Assembly (NCBI GenBank): GCA_019408975.1 | Contig: DXVA01000016.1 | Location: 1 to 26,951, forward strand | Direction: 5' to 3' | DNA length: 26,951 nucleotides | Source of the DNA: Lentisphaeria bacterium | Lineage (GTDB): Bacteria; Verrucomicrobiota; Lentisphaeria; Victivallales; UBA1829 | Shown: positions 15,485-24,931 of the stretch, in pieces | Layout: each line of letters opens with the position of its first letter | Position numbering within the stretch: the stretch's first letter is position 1 | Program-made: the position numbers and the translations under genes | The notes under the pieces: generated by a model | The model's input: the letters and a program-made list of their open reading frames with translations, nothing else | The model's database searches: none | What the model was told of the DNA's origin: nothing

Positions 15485-17461
15485 ATGAAAACAGCAATTT
15501 TCTCTCTTTCCTTTCTGATCGCCGCAAATCTTTCAGGAGCGGATCTCGATCTGGTGAAAACCTTCAAACCGTCACCTGATTCAGGAAGAATCGTCTACTC
15601 GAATTCTTTTGACGACCCGGCGGAACTGAAAAAGAAATATCCGGTCGGCTATCAGGTCGTTCGCGGCGCCGGACGGAACGGCACAGGAGCGCTGGTTTTC
15701 GAGCGAAAAGGAAAAGATCAGCCTTACCGCCTGGCTGCATTTCCGGTGCCGAATCCGGAAAAAGGCGTCAGCTACTCCGCAGTGGTTTACATCCGTGGCG
15801 AAAATTTGAAGCGGATCAAAGGCACTTCCCAGCAGCTGGGCGGACTCTGCATCGAATATACGAAAAACGGAAAATGGCTCTCCGGCACTTATTATGTGCT
15901 GAATCTGGCGGATCAGGAATGGCGGCGTCATGAACTTTCTGTCACCCATGTCCCGGATGTGGATATGAAAGTCACTCTTTATCTGCGCCCCGAATGGGAA
16001 GGAAAACTGTTTTTCGACGACCTGGCGTTCATCCGCAAAGGAGAAATGCATTCGATCTTCCTGACACAGCCGTCACAGCTGATGTTCCGCAATGCGGAAA
16101 ATGATTTTGCGCTGTGTGCGGATGCTCCATCCGATGCCATGATGTATGTCGAAATCGCCAATGCCGGGAAAAAACGGGAAATGCTGCTTTCCGGCAGGAA
16201 CGGCGTCTTCCGCGGAAAAACCGGAAAGCTGGAACCGGGAAAAGTCGTGCTCAAGGCGCGCGCGGTAAGCATGAAAAAGAAAATCGTATATCATGAAGAA
16301 ACCTTCCGCCTGACCTGCCGTGCAGGAGAAAAAACGCCGTCTTATGCCGTAACACTGGATGAGCACGGACGCATGATCGTGGACGGAAAGCCATTCATGC
16401 CTCTCGGAGTCTTCGGACTGCCTGACAGCAAATCTCTGGCGGAAATCAAAGCCGCCGGATGCAACATCATGCAGACTTATGCCAGCATCAATCTCTTTGA
16501 AGGCAGGAAGACCGGAGACCGCATCAAAGACATCCGCGCAGGGCTCGACCGGATTCACAGGCACGGGCTGAAACACATCTTCACATTCAAAGACCAGATG
16601 CCCAACAATAAATTCGCCGTGACGCAAATGGGAACAACCAGGGGACTGCATGAAGTCACAAGCGCCATCGCCGAGGGCATCAAAGACCATCCCGCACTGG
16701 TGGCATGGATGGTTTCCGACGAAGCACATCGTCCGGAGGTCCCTGATGTCGTCAGGACGCGCGAAGCCGTCGCCGCAGGAGACCCGTGGCACCCGACCAT
16801 GAGTCTTACTTACCGTCTTGAGGACCTGCCTTACTATGCAATAAGCGGAGATATCCTCGGACTGGACCTGTATCCGGTCAACACTGACCAGCCGAAAATC
16901 ACGCTGCGCAAACTTGTGGAGGTCATCGAGGCGGGAAAACGGAGCGGACTGCCGATCTGGGGAATCCCGCAGATATTCAACTGGACCACATTCAAAGATA
17001 AAGAAACTTTCCTGCGTTCACGCTCACTGACCCGAGGCGAAATCATGGCACCGACACTCCTTTACGCGGTATTCGGAGCCAAAGGATTCCTTTTTTACAG
17101 CTACTGGAATCTGATGGACTATCAGAAGAAGCGGGACCCCGCAAGATCCGCACGGGAATGGAAAGATGTGGTTTTCGTAATCCAGGCGGTGAAAAAGCTG
17201 GAACCATTCCTCATGAGCACACAGAAAGCGCCGAAAATCAAGGTGGAGCCCAAGAACAGCGGAAGTGTTTATGCAGAGGCCTTTACCGCGGAAGACGGGC
17301 GCATGTGTGTCGTGATTGCCGGCGTCGATGATGAAGCGGAAGCCGTCATTACCGTTCCCGAAGGAAAAATGCTGAAATCCGAATATGGACTCACAAAATA
17401 TCTCGGAAATGGAAAATACCTGTTCCGCACCTCGAAACTGAATGGAGATGTTCTCTATTGA
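15485..17461 (+). CDS. Secreted glycosidase-like protein, carbohydrate-binding-like domain plus TIM barrel, 658 aa
   Basis: A signal peptide (residues 1-19, TAIFSLSFLIAANLSGA) predicts export. Residues about 35-185 form a jelly-roll-like region (VYSNSFDDP ... WEGKLFFDDLAFIRKG), the pattern of carbohydrate-binding modules. A linker beta domain spans about 190-285. The barrel starts at MIVDGKPFMPLGVFG (297-311), an opening common in clan GH-A enzymes. It continues with IKAAGCNIMQTY and LVAWMVSDEA, where Glu413 sits at the usual acid/base position after strand 4, then ILGLDLYPV and IPQIFNW. A clear nucleophile Glu is not identified. GGAG lies 12 bases before the ATG. The oxidoreductase gene begins about 20 bases after the stop, which suggests one transcript. 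Substrate unknown. Confidence 0.85.
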   Translation: MKTAIFSLSFLIAANLSGADLDLVKTFKPSPDSGRIVYSNSFDDPAELKKKYPVGYQVVRGAGRNGTGALVFERKGKDQPYRLAAFPVPNPEKGVSYSAVVYIRGENLKRIKGTSQQLGGLCIEYTKNGKWLSGTYYVLNLADQEWRRHELSVTHVPDVDMKVTLYLRPEWEGKLFFDDLAFIRKGEMHSIFLTQPSQLMFRNAENDFALCADAPSDAMMYVEIANAGKKREMLLSGRNGVFRGKTGKLEPGKVVLKARAVSMKKKIVYHEETFRLTCRAGEKTPSYAVTLDEHGRMIVDGKPFMPLGVFGLPDSKSLAEIKAAGCNIMQTYASINLFEGRKTGDRIKDIRAGLDRIHRHGLKHIFTFKDQMPNNKFAVTQMGTTRGLHEVTSAIAEGIKDHPALVAWMVSDEAHRPEVPDVVRTREAVAAGDPWHPTMSLTYRLEDLPYYAISGDILGLDLYPVNTDQPKITLRKLVEVIEAGKRSGLPIWGIPQIFNWTTFKDKETFLRSRSLTRGEIMAPTLLYAVFGAKGFLFYSYWNLMDYQKKRDPARSAREWKDVVFVIQAVKKLEPFLMSTQKAPKIKVEPKNSGSVYAEAFTAEDGRMCVVIAGVDDEAEAVITVPEGKMLKSEYGLTKYLGNGKYLFRTSKLNGDVLY

Positions 17462-17481
17462 AGAACGATATCATAAGGAAT

Positions 17482-18693
17482 ATGAAAGTGAAACATGGCA
17501 TTATCATCGCCGGAAGCGGACGCGGGCTTTATTTCGCGGATCTGCTTGCCCGGGATACCGGACTGAAAGAATCCTGCTCCGTCAAAGCTGTTGTGGACAT
17601 CCGGAAGGAAAATCACGGCGCCCTCCGAACGCGCCTGAATGAATCCGGACTGCAGCATACGAAAATTTTCACGACTCTGCCGGAGGCTCTGGAGGCGCTG
17701 CCCTGCGAAGAAGCCCAATCGGTATTTGTCGTCACCCCCAACACGACCCATGCGGAGCTGGCGGAACAGTCACTGCGCGCAGGACGCCATCTTCTGCTCG
17801 AAAAACCGATTGCCGCGGACTGGGCTGACGCCGCACGTATTCAGCAGGCCGCCGCAGAATTCCCCGACCGGATTATCCAGCTCGGCTTCACACTGCGTTA
17901 CTCGACATTCTACCGGAAGGCGGTTTCCATTGTAGAATCGGGAATGCTGGGCAGAATCGCAATGATACGTTCCAACGAGAGGCTCTCTTTCGCACACAGC
18001 AGCGCATATCGCCGCGGATGGAGGCGGCATACTGCGGCAACCGGCGGGCTCATGAATGAAAAATGCTGTCATGACCTGGATATCCTGAACTGGATGCTGA
18101 AGAAGCAGGCATCCCCCCGTGAAGTATATTCCGTCGGCGGCAATGAACTTTTCCCGCCCCATCCGGAAGCCCCCCTCAAATGCAGGGACTGCACGGACTC
18201 TGCATGTGTATTCAGGAATCATCCGGAAAGAATCGGCACTCAACGCTACGGGCTCGCCGTCGATAAGGAATACTACGGGAACTGTATTTACCATACGGAT
18301 GCGGACGTCATGACCAATCAGTCCGTCACGATCCGTTACGACGACAATTCCCAGGCGGTTTTCACGATCATTCTTTATGCAGGAACGGATGAACAGCGCG
18401 ACTTTATGATTCACGGAACGAACGGAGTCCTGTCCGGTGACCTCAAATACGGCAGACTCGAATTGAAACTGTTCCGGGAAAACACGCAGGAAATCTTTGA
18501 AGCGCCCGGAGGCATGCACGGAGACGGCGACATCGGAATTTTAAGCGATTTCTTTGCCTGCATCGAAAACGGCAGACAGCCTGATGCAACTGTGGAAGAC
18601 GGGGTCCTCGCCTCGAAAATCGCATTTGCCGCGAATCTCAGCGTCAGGGAAGAAAGAGTGGTCAGGCTTGATGAATTCAAGATGCAGGCGTGA
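17482..18693 (+). CDS. Gfo/Idh/MocA-family NAD(P)-dependent oxidoreductase, 403 aa
   Basis: The Rossmann fold opens with HGIIIAGSGRGLYFADLL. The family EKP motif is at 107-109 (LLLEKPIAADW). The catalytic-side region includes GFTLRYSTFY and GGLMNEKCCHDLDILNWML, whose His-Asp pair is the usual catalytic position. A Cys cluster (LKCRDCTDSACVF) in the C-terminal domain occurs in many members from related phyla. These enzymes oxidise or reduce sugars, inositols or glycosides in the cytoplasm, here probably a product of module B. The start chosen is the ATG at 17482. A GTG at 17488 fits the AAGGA spacing better, and a TTG at 17458 overlaps the previous stop. It is the last gene before a long hairpin. 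Confidence 0.92.
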   Translation: MKVKHGIIIAGSGRGLYFADLLARDTGLKESCSVKAVVDIRKENHGALRTRLNESGLQHTKIFTTLPEALEALPCEEAQSVFVVTPNTTHAELAEQSLRAGRHLLLEKPIAADWADAARIQQAAAEFPDRIIQLGFTLRYSTFYRKAVSIVESGMLGRIAMIRSNERLSFAHSSAYRRGWRRHTAATGGLMNEKCCHDLDILNWMLKKQASPREVYSVGGNELFPPHPEAPLKCRDCTDSACVFRNHPERIGTQRYGLAVDKEYYGNCIYHTDADVMTNQSVTIRYDDNSQAVFTIILYAGTDEQRDFMIHGTNGVLSGDLKYGRLELKLFRENTQEIFEAPGGMHGDGDIGILSDFFACIENGRQPDATVEDGVLASKIAFAANLSVREERVVRLDEFKMQA

Positions 18694-18720
18694 TTCCCCT
18701 GCATTGATTCCCGTTCATGC

Positions 18721-18762
18721 GTCCGCACTTACCGCAGACCGCCGGCTGCCGTAAATGCGGAC
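18721..18762 (+). terminator. Hairpin closing module B
   Basis: GTCCGCACTTAC at 18721-18732 pairs with GTAAATGCGGAC at 18751-18762 (one mismatch), and CGCAG with CTGC can extend the stem inside. It lies 28 bases after the stop of the oxidoreductase gene. The downstream T-rich stretch is weak (TTATTTATTG), so it may act as a terminator or as a 3'-end stabiliser. It shares CCGTAAATGCGGA with the module A hairpin. Confidence 0.62.
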
Positions 18763-18967
18763 AGACATGCAGGAACTTATTTATTGTTCCGACAATTAAT
18801 TCAGCTTATATACAGCACATTTTCAGCATGAAACATTTTTGCGATATGGCTTGGATTCTGAGTAACGTCCTCCATGTATAGTCTGCATGCTCTTCCATCC
18901 TGCCTTTTTCCCGCCCGGAGGTTTGTTGGTAACCGCCCGGAAAGCCCCATGGCGAGGTGGATGCCGG
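18763..18967 (+). other. Intergenic stretch, no supported gene
   Basis: No gene is supported. Near its right edge AACCGCCCGG (18931-18940) pairs exactly with CCGGGCGGTT (18964-18973), a 10-bp inverted repeat leading into the transposase remnant. A further CCGCCCGG lies at 18911-18918. The segment coding PESPMARW here may be a decayed upstream part of the same IS66 transposase. Confidence 0.5.
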
Positions 18968-18971
18968 GCGG

Positions 18972-19205
18972 TTATTCTTAAAAGATTCCCGTTTGAACAT
19001 CGACAACAACCCAGCCGAACGCCTCAATTGAGGAATTGCAGTTCATCCGGAAGAACAGCCTCTTTGCCGGAAGTAAGGCAGGCAACGGCTCGCTATCCTG
19101 TATTCATTCGCTGCAACATGCAAAGCAAATGTCGTCAACTGCCGGCAATAACTCGAAGAGGTTCTCGTCCGCATCAATTCCACTTCTGTTTCTCTGCCTC
19201 TCCAA
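18972..19205 (+). pseudogene. IS66-family transposase, decayed C-terminal remnant
   Basis: Three pieces in two frames rebuild the IS66 transposase C-terminus in order. LFLKDSRLNIDNNPAERLN (18972-19028) contains the DNNxAE motif with the catalytic Glu and ends in TGA. EELQFIRKNSLFAGSKAG (from 19030, another frame) matches the RKNxLFAGS motif, followed by SLSCIHSLQHAK. CKANVVNCRQ, a TAA at 19149, then LEEVLVRINSTSV (to about 19193) match the closing helices. With two frame changes and two internal stops, it cannot encode a transposase. No terminal inverted repeats were identified. It lies exactly at the change from the GC-richer modules A and B to the AT-richer module C. Confidence 0.85.
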
Positions 19206-19282
19206 AGAACAAGACCAAAACTTTTGCTTTGGAAACACGATCATACCTCCTTGTAATCCCTGCAATGGAGGTAACTGGAAGT

Positions 19283-21118
19283 TTATTGTTTAAATCGCAT
19301 TTGCCATTTGCCGTTTCCGGCAGGCAAACAACTTATTAACGTGACGGCATAGATTTTCGGCTCCCAGACTCCGGTAAGTTCAACAACTTCATAACCGCAG
19401 TAAGTCATCCCGCTTAGTTCAAATTTGGTGTTGCCAATGAGCAAATCGTTACCTTTAAGTCTGGTAGGGATTTCTGGAGAAAACAACTTTATTTGGATTT
19501 GAGAATCTTTTGCACCGGCAAAACGGTCAATTATCACAACCTCTTTTTGCTCTCTATCCATAATCATTTTACGCAAATAAGACTCAACTCCGGCTTCTTG
19601 AGGATAAGTCGCACTCAATTCCAGTATCACACTTGAATATTTGTCTTCATTATGATATTCAACCACTGTTGTTTTTGCATTCTCGTTAGCATATTGACTG
19701 AAATTATTTATTACCGCAGCATTGTGTCCGCCTCCGCCGATATGCCAGATGTTATAGCGGTTTTCGGAAAATGTTTCGCGATTGTAAGGCTGAGCACCAA
19801 TGTCAATAATCACCGGAGAATTATTATTGTAGATTATAAAATGTCCGCAGTCATTATGATTATGTCCTTCCGGTAGATTGACTCCACCCTTAATAGCTGA
19901 GACCAGCCCGGATTCTTTTTTTTCACGAAAAACATAAATTTGACTATCTTCAAGCACTGTATCAAGTTCATGAGTCAATGAGTTACGTTGGATTTCTTCC
20001 GGGAGATAGAAAAAATCCTGCAGCAATGTTAACAGTACAGATGCAGAATTACTTAAATTGTATTCCTGCCCTATTTCTCGGACCGCCGCTTCAGCAAAAT
20101 CGCACATTTCTGATGATTTGCATTTTTTGCCGTACAGCCACAAGATTCCAGCTGGAACTTGTACTTTTCCACAATCTGAGAAGTTGAAAAAAAACTTTTT
20201 ACTGATATGGGAGTTTACGATAAATTCACCCATATTTCTGATTTTATCACTCCTGAAAAAATCTGCGTATCCATTACCGGTTCGCTTGTTAAGCATGTAA
20301 ATCATAAAAAACAAACGTGGTGCAGAAACAATCCAGTAACCCGGTCCTTCATCACATGCGCCGTCATCATGATAATGGAGGATAAAGACATCGTTTATTT
20401 TCAGTAATGGTCTCAGTAATCTTTCCTGCCGTTCCGGTTGTCCGTCCAGAAATGAAAGGATAACCAAAGCCAGGTTTGAAGACACCCAAGGGGTCCAGTT
20501 ATTACGTCCATTCAGATACTTACCGGCTCCTTGTTCAAGCGGAGTAAATATCCTGTATTCCAAGTTCTGACTTATCCATCCGACCAAAGCCGGGGAATAA
20601 CTTTTCAAGTCGAGAATTTCGCAGGCAAAGTTTAAAATCATTGCGGTTTCACTGGCAAACAAATCAATAGTGGCAAGTCCGGGATCAGGCACAAAATCCT
20701 TACCTGAGAATTTCTGATGACACGGTAACGCCCAACTGACTTCACCGAGAATTCGCCAGATACCATCGGCAATTTCCTCAATGAATCGTCCTTTATTTTC
20801 CAAAGCTTCGGCAATGATCAGGACAATCAGCCGATTGCGGTTTAACAAATATGGATTATCATACGAACGCAGGCCATTGCAGATATAATCGGTCACCAGT
20901 TTGTATGAAAGATCATGTGGTTTTTTTTGAGCCAACTCTGCTGCTAAAGCAAGGATATTGAGAGCAATGGAGGAGAAATATTGATGATGCTTCAATTTTT
21001 CCCATGCATTTCGGTCATATTTTGACGGAAATGGTTGTTGATATGAATTTTGTTTTAATCTGCAAATCATTTCTGCAGTGGAGAGCATATCTGAAAGTCG
21101 TGGACTGGAGTTTATCAT
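19283..21118 (-). CDS. Heparinase II/III-like polysaccharide lyase, no signal peptide, 611 aa
   Basis: Residues about 30-390 are helical with an (alpha/alpha) toroid look (NNWTPWVSSNLALVILSFL at about 206; DDGACDEGPGYWIVSAPRL at about 251, the usual catalytic Tyr/Glu region). The C-terminal half is the heparinase II/III beta domain: NLPEGHNHNDCGHFIIYNNN (His419, His421, Asp423, His426), VIIDIGAQPY and GGGGHNAAVINN (His465). Such enzymes cleave uronic-acid-containing polysaccharides by beta-elimination. There is no N-terminal hydrophobic segment, so the enzyme is probably cytoplasmic and may act on imported oligosaccharides. The start chosen is the ATG at 21118, 13 bases after the stop of the secreted enzyme gene. 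A TTG at 21145 is possible but overlaps that gene. Last gene of module C. Confidence 0.88.
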   Translation of the reverse strand: MINSSPRLSDMLSTAEMICRLKQNSYQQPFPSKYDRNAWEKLKHHQYFSSIALNILALAAELAQKKPHDLSYKLVTDYICNGLRSYDNPYLLNRNRLIVLIIAEALENKGRFIEEIADGIWRILGEVSWALPCHQKFSGKDFVPDPGLATIDLFASETAMILNFACEILDLKSYSPALVGWISQNLEYRIFTPLEQGAGKYLNGRNNWTPWVSSNLALVILSFLDGQPERQERLLRPLLKINDVFILHYHDDGACDEGPGYWIVSAPRLFFMIYMLNKRTGNGYADFFRSDKIRNMGEFIVNSHISKKFFFNFSDCGKVQVPAGILWLYGKKCKSSEMCDFAEAAVREIGQEYNLSNSASVLLTLLQDFFYLPEEIQRNSLTHELDTVLEDSQIYVFREKKESGLVSAIKGGVNLPEGHNHNDCGHFIIYNNNSPVIIDIGAQPYNRETFSENRYNIWHIGGGGHNAAVINNFSQYANENAKTTVVEYHNEDKYSSVILELSATYPQEAGVESYLRKMIMDREQKEVVIIDRFAGAKDSQIQIKLFSPEIPTRLKGNDLLIGNTKFELSGMTYCGYEVVELTGVWEPKIYAVTLISCLPAGNGKWQMRFKQ

Positions 21119-21131
21119 AATGGTTGAAACC

Positions 21132-24014
21132 TTAGTTTTTATCAATAATCAGTTTGACGTTACGCAATTTAAGATATCCGTTTCTAGGCAGAAATATTGG
21201 TTCAATTTCAACTTTGGTAAGTTTTTCTCCCTGATTTGCTGCAATGCGCAGGAGATTATTTTGCCAGTCGCCGTTTCGGGCGGCGTATTTACCCCATGAG
21301 ATACTGCGGGTCTTACCGTTTTTATCGGTCAGAGTATAATGAATAAGTTTGATTCCTCCGGCAAGTTTTCGGTCTTCAGGAGTGAACACATCGAACTCAA
21401 TACCTTTGATATCGCCCTGATATTTCGGAACTGTCAATTCAGCTTTTGCTCCCTGAAAATTTTTCTCCTCACTGCCGATGAGTACAAAATAATTCCGGTC
21501 GTTTACCAAATCACGACGGTAAACCGGCATAATCAGACGGGTGGTTTTTTGATTGTTAAATTCGCCTTCAAAGACCAGTTTTGGCATAACGCTCTGGTTA
21601 TCCGCTGATAACTCCAGTTCAATATTGGTAGTGGACATCGGCTCAAGCGTTACACGTTCAGGTATTTTTGTAAACTTTGCTCCGGAAACATTAACTTTGC
21701 CGACCTTTTTTTCATTTGAGAAATTATGACACTTCAAAACAAATTTAGGAGTAGCCCCTGCATCGACCAGCAACGCATCTCCGGCAAAAAGAACTGGCAA
21801 ATCAGACTCAATCTGAAATACGATACTCTTGTCGCGCCCCAAATCAACTGCTCCGGAAAAATCAGGCTGCTCAAACGGAATATTGGCTTTCAGTCCACTT
21901 AAGCCTGTAAGATATGCAGGGAGCCGGTAGGCGGTAACTTCAGTACTGGCATTTGATTTTATATTGAGTTTTTCCGGTGCACCGAATGCTCCGAAACATT
22001 TGGCGTCAGCTGGAAGTTCGAGCGAAAATGTCGATGATTTGTGATCGCTCATACCTTTGACTGCTCCGGCTAAAACTGAACCGTTGCCCTCAACTTCGGT
22101 ACGGGTCCAGAACATCAGTGTTTGAGAGCCATCCGGCAATTGATATAAAAACGCCCGTTGCTTATCGGTAAGTTTATATTCGCCAAGGAGCTTTGCATGG
22201 CCGATCTGTTTAATCATCTCCTTCAGAATCGGCAAGGTTGGTTTCGCGCTAAAATCTTTCCAGCGGACACTCCCCCAGCGTTTGGTTCCTTCATCATAAG
22301 GGCGCATCAGAAACAAAAAATCAGCTTCAACTCCGGCGAACTGTGCGGCAATCATCATTTTTGCATGGAATTCTGCCAGCATCAACTCTTGTTCCCAGCT
22401 GTGGTCATACTTGGGATTACCCTCTGCATCAATAGCGTAAACGGTCATGCCAGCCCCCTCGGAGCGGGTACTGTTTTCTGTTACCCATGTACCCATACTC
22501 GGCGCATCATGTTTGGCGACAAAGTTTCTGAAGTCACATTTCCAGCGGGTTTCAATTGATGGAATCGGGTCGTAAACATGGTGGTTAAAAGCATCGACAT
22601 AAGAGGTCAAATCTTGATCGAAAAGCTCCCACTGCCAGCGTCCGGCGCTGATATTCAGCGTTGAACTTACCGGAATTAATTTTAAATCTTTTCTGGCTGA
22701 CGCTTTAATGCCAAGATATGCCGCTTTTATGTGCGCCGCCACCTCCCAGGTCGGACACAGCGACAAATCGGAGTGGTCAAGTTCGTTGTAAAACTCAATC
22801 CCTTCGCAAGTAGGACCTTGAACCGAGGCGTATTCCCGCATAAACTTCCAAGTATCAAAGGGATTGACCGGCAGTAAACTTTTCGAATTTTTGCGCTTTA
22901 AAAATTTGGGGGCATCGTGAAACAACATCGAGTAACGGATGTTGCGTTCGGTACATTTATCAATAAGTTTTTGAGTATTGGCATCCATTTTATAAACTCC
23001 GGGTTGGCGTTCGAAACCAATCCAGCTGCCGCGCATACGGATGCGGCTGAAATTGCATAATTCAGTTACTCGAGTCCAATATTCCGCCCAGTTTTCCACT
23101 TGAAGTTCCTGATCATTTGCCGGATTCTTAAAAAATCCGAGCGAACCACCCCATGCGGTATCAGCGCCAAAAGGATTATTGACCCATTCACGCTTGGACG
23201 GTTGGTCGAACACTGAAAATGAGCGGAAATTCTCAAAAATCACGCCTTTGCCGCTTAATATTAAGCGGTAGTAGTCCGGTGCAAGGTCGGATATCGCCAG
23301 TTCGCGGTTGGCGGGAACTTCACCCTCAAGAATTGTTTCGTCACGATAATTTACGATTTTATAATTAATTTCAGCATCATCCGGCAAGGTGAACTTAAAC
23401 ATTACCGGTTTGCCGAAATTATGAAACATCGCCGGTTCATCAGTTGTAACTTTTACTACTGAAGAGACGTCAATTCGCTGAACATCATCGCCGGAAAACT
23501 TGAGATCTTTTACCTGATATTCAAAGGTTTTACCTTTTGCGCCCATGCCAATATTCATGCTTATAAGCCTTTTATCATCATTGAGAACAGGAATCAAGTC
23601 AAAAGTGAAATTTTTCCATTCCGAATTTTTCCATCCCTGCAATGGGAGGCAGGAAAATGAGTGTGAAGATTTATTGCCTTGTCCGTCAATTATTCCAAGC
23701 ATAATCTTGAAAGTACGCGGAACTTCGTTATTTTCACACTTGTATTTCAAGTCAACACTCAACATCTTCGGCTTTGACGGCAATTCGGATTTCTTGAATA
23801 CCAGTAGCGGATACGCCCAATTCTTCAGACCGTCGTTTTCGGCGGAAAATTGCGCTTTTACTTTCAGACTGTTATCTGACTGGTCGGTTGAAAACGTTAA
23901 TTTTCCTGCTGTATTTGCTTTCCAGCGTTCCGGAATAAGCAAATCATTTGCTTCAGCGCTATTACTCTGTGACAACACAACAATCATCATTGAAAGAAAC
24001 AATATCTTATTCAT
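21132..24014 (-). CDS. Secreted multidomain clan GH-A-like glycosidase, 960 aa
   Basis: A signal peptide (residues 1-20, KILFLSMMIVVLSQSNSA) predicts export. Residues about 25-175 form a beta-sandwich carbohydrate-binding-like domain, with further beta domains to about 275. The TIM barrel covers about 280-630. It has the Asn-Glu acid/base pair N410-E411 in IEFYNELDHSD and a nucleophile candidate E513 in TWVTENSTRS, plus VDAFNHHVYDP between them, the layout of clan GH-A retaining enzymes. Residues about 640-960 are beta sandwiches (LNISAG-type and LKLRNVKLIID repeats at the end). The ATG at 24014 has AGGAG 6 bases upstream. It lies between a pseudopilin and a lyase on one strand. The substrate is unknown, though the lyase neighbour hints at a uronic-acid polymer. 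Codon use is visibly AT-rich. Confidence 0.88.
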   Translation of the reverse strand: MNKILFLSMMIVVLSQSNSAEANDLLIPERWKANTAGKLTFSTDQSDNSLKVKAQFSAENDGLKNWAYPLLVFKKSELPSKPKMLSVDLKYKCENNEVPRTFKIMLGIIDGQGNKSSHSFSCLPLQGWKNSEWKNFTFDLIPVLNDDKRLISMNIGMGAKGKTFEYQVKDLKFSGDDVQRIDVSSVVKVTTDEPAMFHNFGKPVMFKFTLPDDAEINYKIVNYRDETILEGEVPANRELAISDLAPDYYRLILSGKGVIFENFRSFSVFDQPSKREWVNNPFGADTAWGGSLGFFKNPANDQELQVENWAEYWTRVTELCNFSRIRMRGSWIGFERQPGVYKMDANTQKLIDKCTERNIRYSMLFHDAPKFLKRKNSKSLLPVNPFDTWKFMREYASVQGPTCEGIEFYNELDHSDLSLCPTWEVAAHIKAAYLGIKASARKDLKLIPVSSTLNISAGRWQWELFDQDLTSYVDAFNHHVYDPIPSIETRWKCDFRNFVAKHDAPSMGTWVTENSTRSEGAGMTVYAIDAEGNPKYDHSWEQELMLAEFHAKMMIAAQFAGVEADFLFLMRPYDEGTKRWGSVRWKDFSAKPTLPILKEMIKQIGHAKLLGEYKLTDKQRAFLYQLPDGSQTLMFWTRTEVEGNGSVLAGAVKGMSDHKSSTFSLELPADAKCFGAFGAPEKLNIKSNASTEVTAYRLPAYLTGLSGLKANIPFEQPDFSGAVDLGRDKSIVFQIESDLPVLFAGDALLVDAGATPKFVLKCHNFSNEKKVGKVNVSGAKFTKIPERVTLEPMSTTNIELELSADNQSVMPKLVFEGEFNNQKTTRLIMPVYRRDLVNDRNYFVLIGSEEKNFQGAKAELTVPKYQGDIKGIEFDVFTPEDRKLAGGIKLIHYTLTDKNGKTRSISWGKYAARNGDWQNNLLRIAANQGEKLTKVEIEPIFLPRNGYLKLRNVKLIIDKN

Positions 24015-24166
24015 CCCCGCTCCTGGTCAATTTCAAAAATATTTAATAACTCATTATTCTAATGCGTTAAGCCCATCTTAACATACCTGACACGACTTTT
24101 TTCAAAAAAACGTAAAAATTATTTCTTATATATAATCCTCCATTTCCACTATCTGTAAAAATTCCT

Positions 24167-24892
24167 TCAGTTTTCCCAGGCGAATCCGGGTTTAATTGCA
24201 GAGGTGGCATAAAGGAATTCAAAGCCTTTAGTTTCAACATGTCCGTCAAGAAACCATACATTGCCGCGGCCATAACTAACCTGAACTTTATCCATCGCTC
24301 TTGAGGGGTGCACAAAGTGACGCATACTTGCATGTTGTCCATTCTGCCGATCATGATGAGTCCAGTCGGATAATCCCCCTTCAACCAGATAAACGGTCTT
24401 GCTTGGAGTTCTGTTATTGGAAATTTTGCGCCAGAGTGCATTATTATTGATTAGACCGAAATTACCATTGGCATAATAGCCGACATCAGTTCTTATTGAC
24501 CGGCTGCCGCTATCAGCTTCCGGGCAAGAAAACGGTGTTTTTTTCAAGTCTTTGGCGACTGTATATGTTGCGGCATTCGCCCATTTAACGTCCTGCCCGG
24601 TACTATACTCAAAAATCAGCACTGGCCACAACTTATGCAACGTATCCGCCGTATATGCTATTTGATTTCCCGGCATTAAATAGTCGTTATTATCGTTACA
24701 GTAGAAGTTCGTTCCCATTCCGAGCTGTTTAATATTACTCATACATGCCGAAACTCTTGCTGAACTTCGGGCGCGGCTCAAAGCCGGAAGTAACATTGAT
24801 GCTAATATCGCGATTATCGCTACAACTAATAATAATTCAATTAATGTAAAATACTTAAAATTCTTATTTATGATTCCAATAATCCATTTCAT
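24167..24892 (-). CDS. Pseudopilin-like protein (module C), 241 aa
   Basis: The start chosen is the ATG at 24892 (MKWIIGIINKNFKY), with GGAG 6 bases upstream. The class III signal is FTLIELLLVVAIIAILASML preceded by Tyr, then LPALSRARSSARVSACMSNI. The C-terminus has RGNVWFLDGHVETKGFEFL, the DGHVE motif of H-X9-DG proteins. The residue nine places before DG is Ser, and the nearest RH (MRHFVHPSR) is further upstream, as in the module A paralogue. The middle carries two Cys (NIKQLG..FSCPEADSGSR). It should be anchored in the inner membrane with an exported globular part. It is the promoter-proximal gene of module C, 150 bases before the secreted glycosidase. Confidence 0.9.
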   Translation of the reverse strand: MKWIIGIINKNFKYFTLIELLLVVAIIAILASMLLPALSRARSSARVSACMSNIKQLGMGTNFYCNDNNDYLMPGNQIAYTADTLHKLWPVLIFEYSTGQDVKWANAATYTVAKDLKKTPFSCPEADSGSRSIRTDVGYYANGNFGLINNNALWRKISNNRTPSKTVYLVEGGLSDWTHHDRQNGQHASMRHFVHPSRAMDKVQVSYGRGNVWFLDGHVETKGFEFLYATSAIKPGFAWEN

Positions 24893-24931
24893 AATCAACT
24901 CCTAAGACAAGTTTTAAATTAATTCTATATA

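Noticed and set aside
18887..19339. Open frame of 150 codons on the plus strand over the IS66 relic
   Set aside because: The transposase homology lies in the other two frames. This frame gives no recognisable protein.
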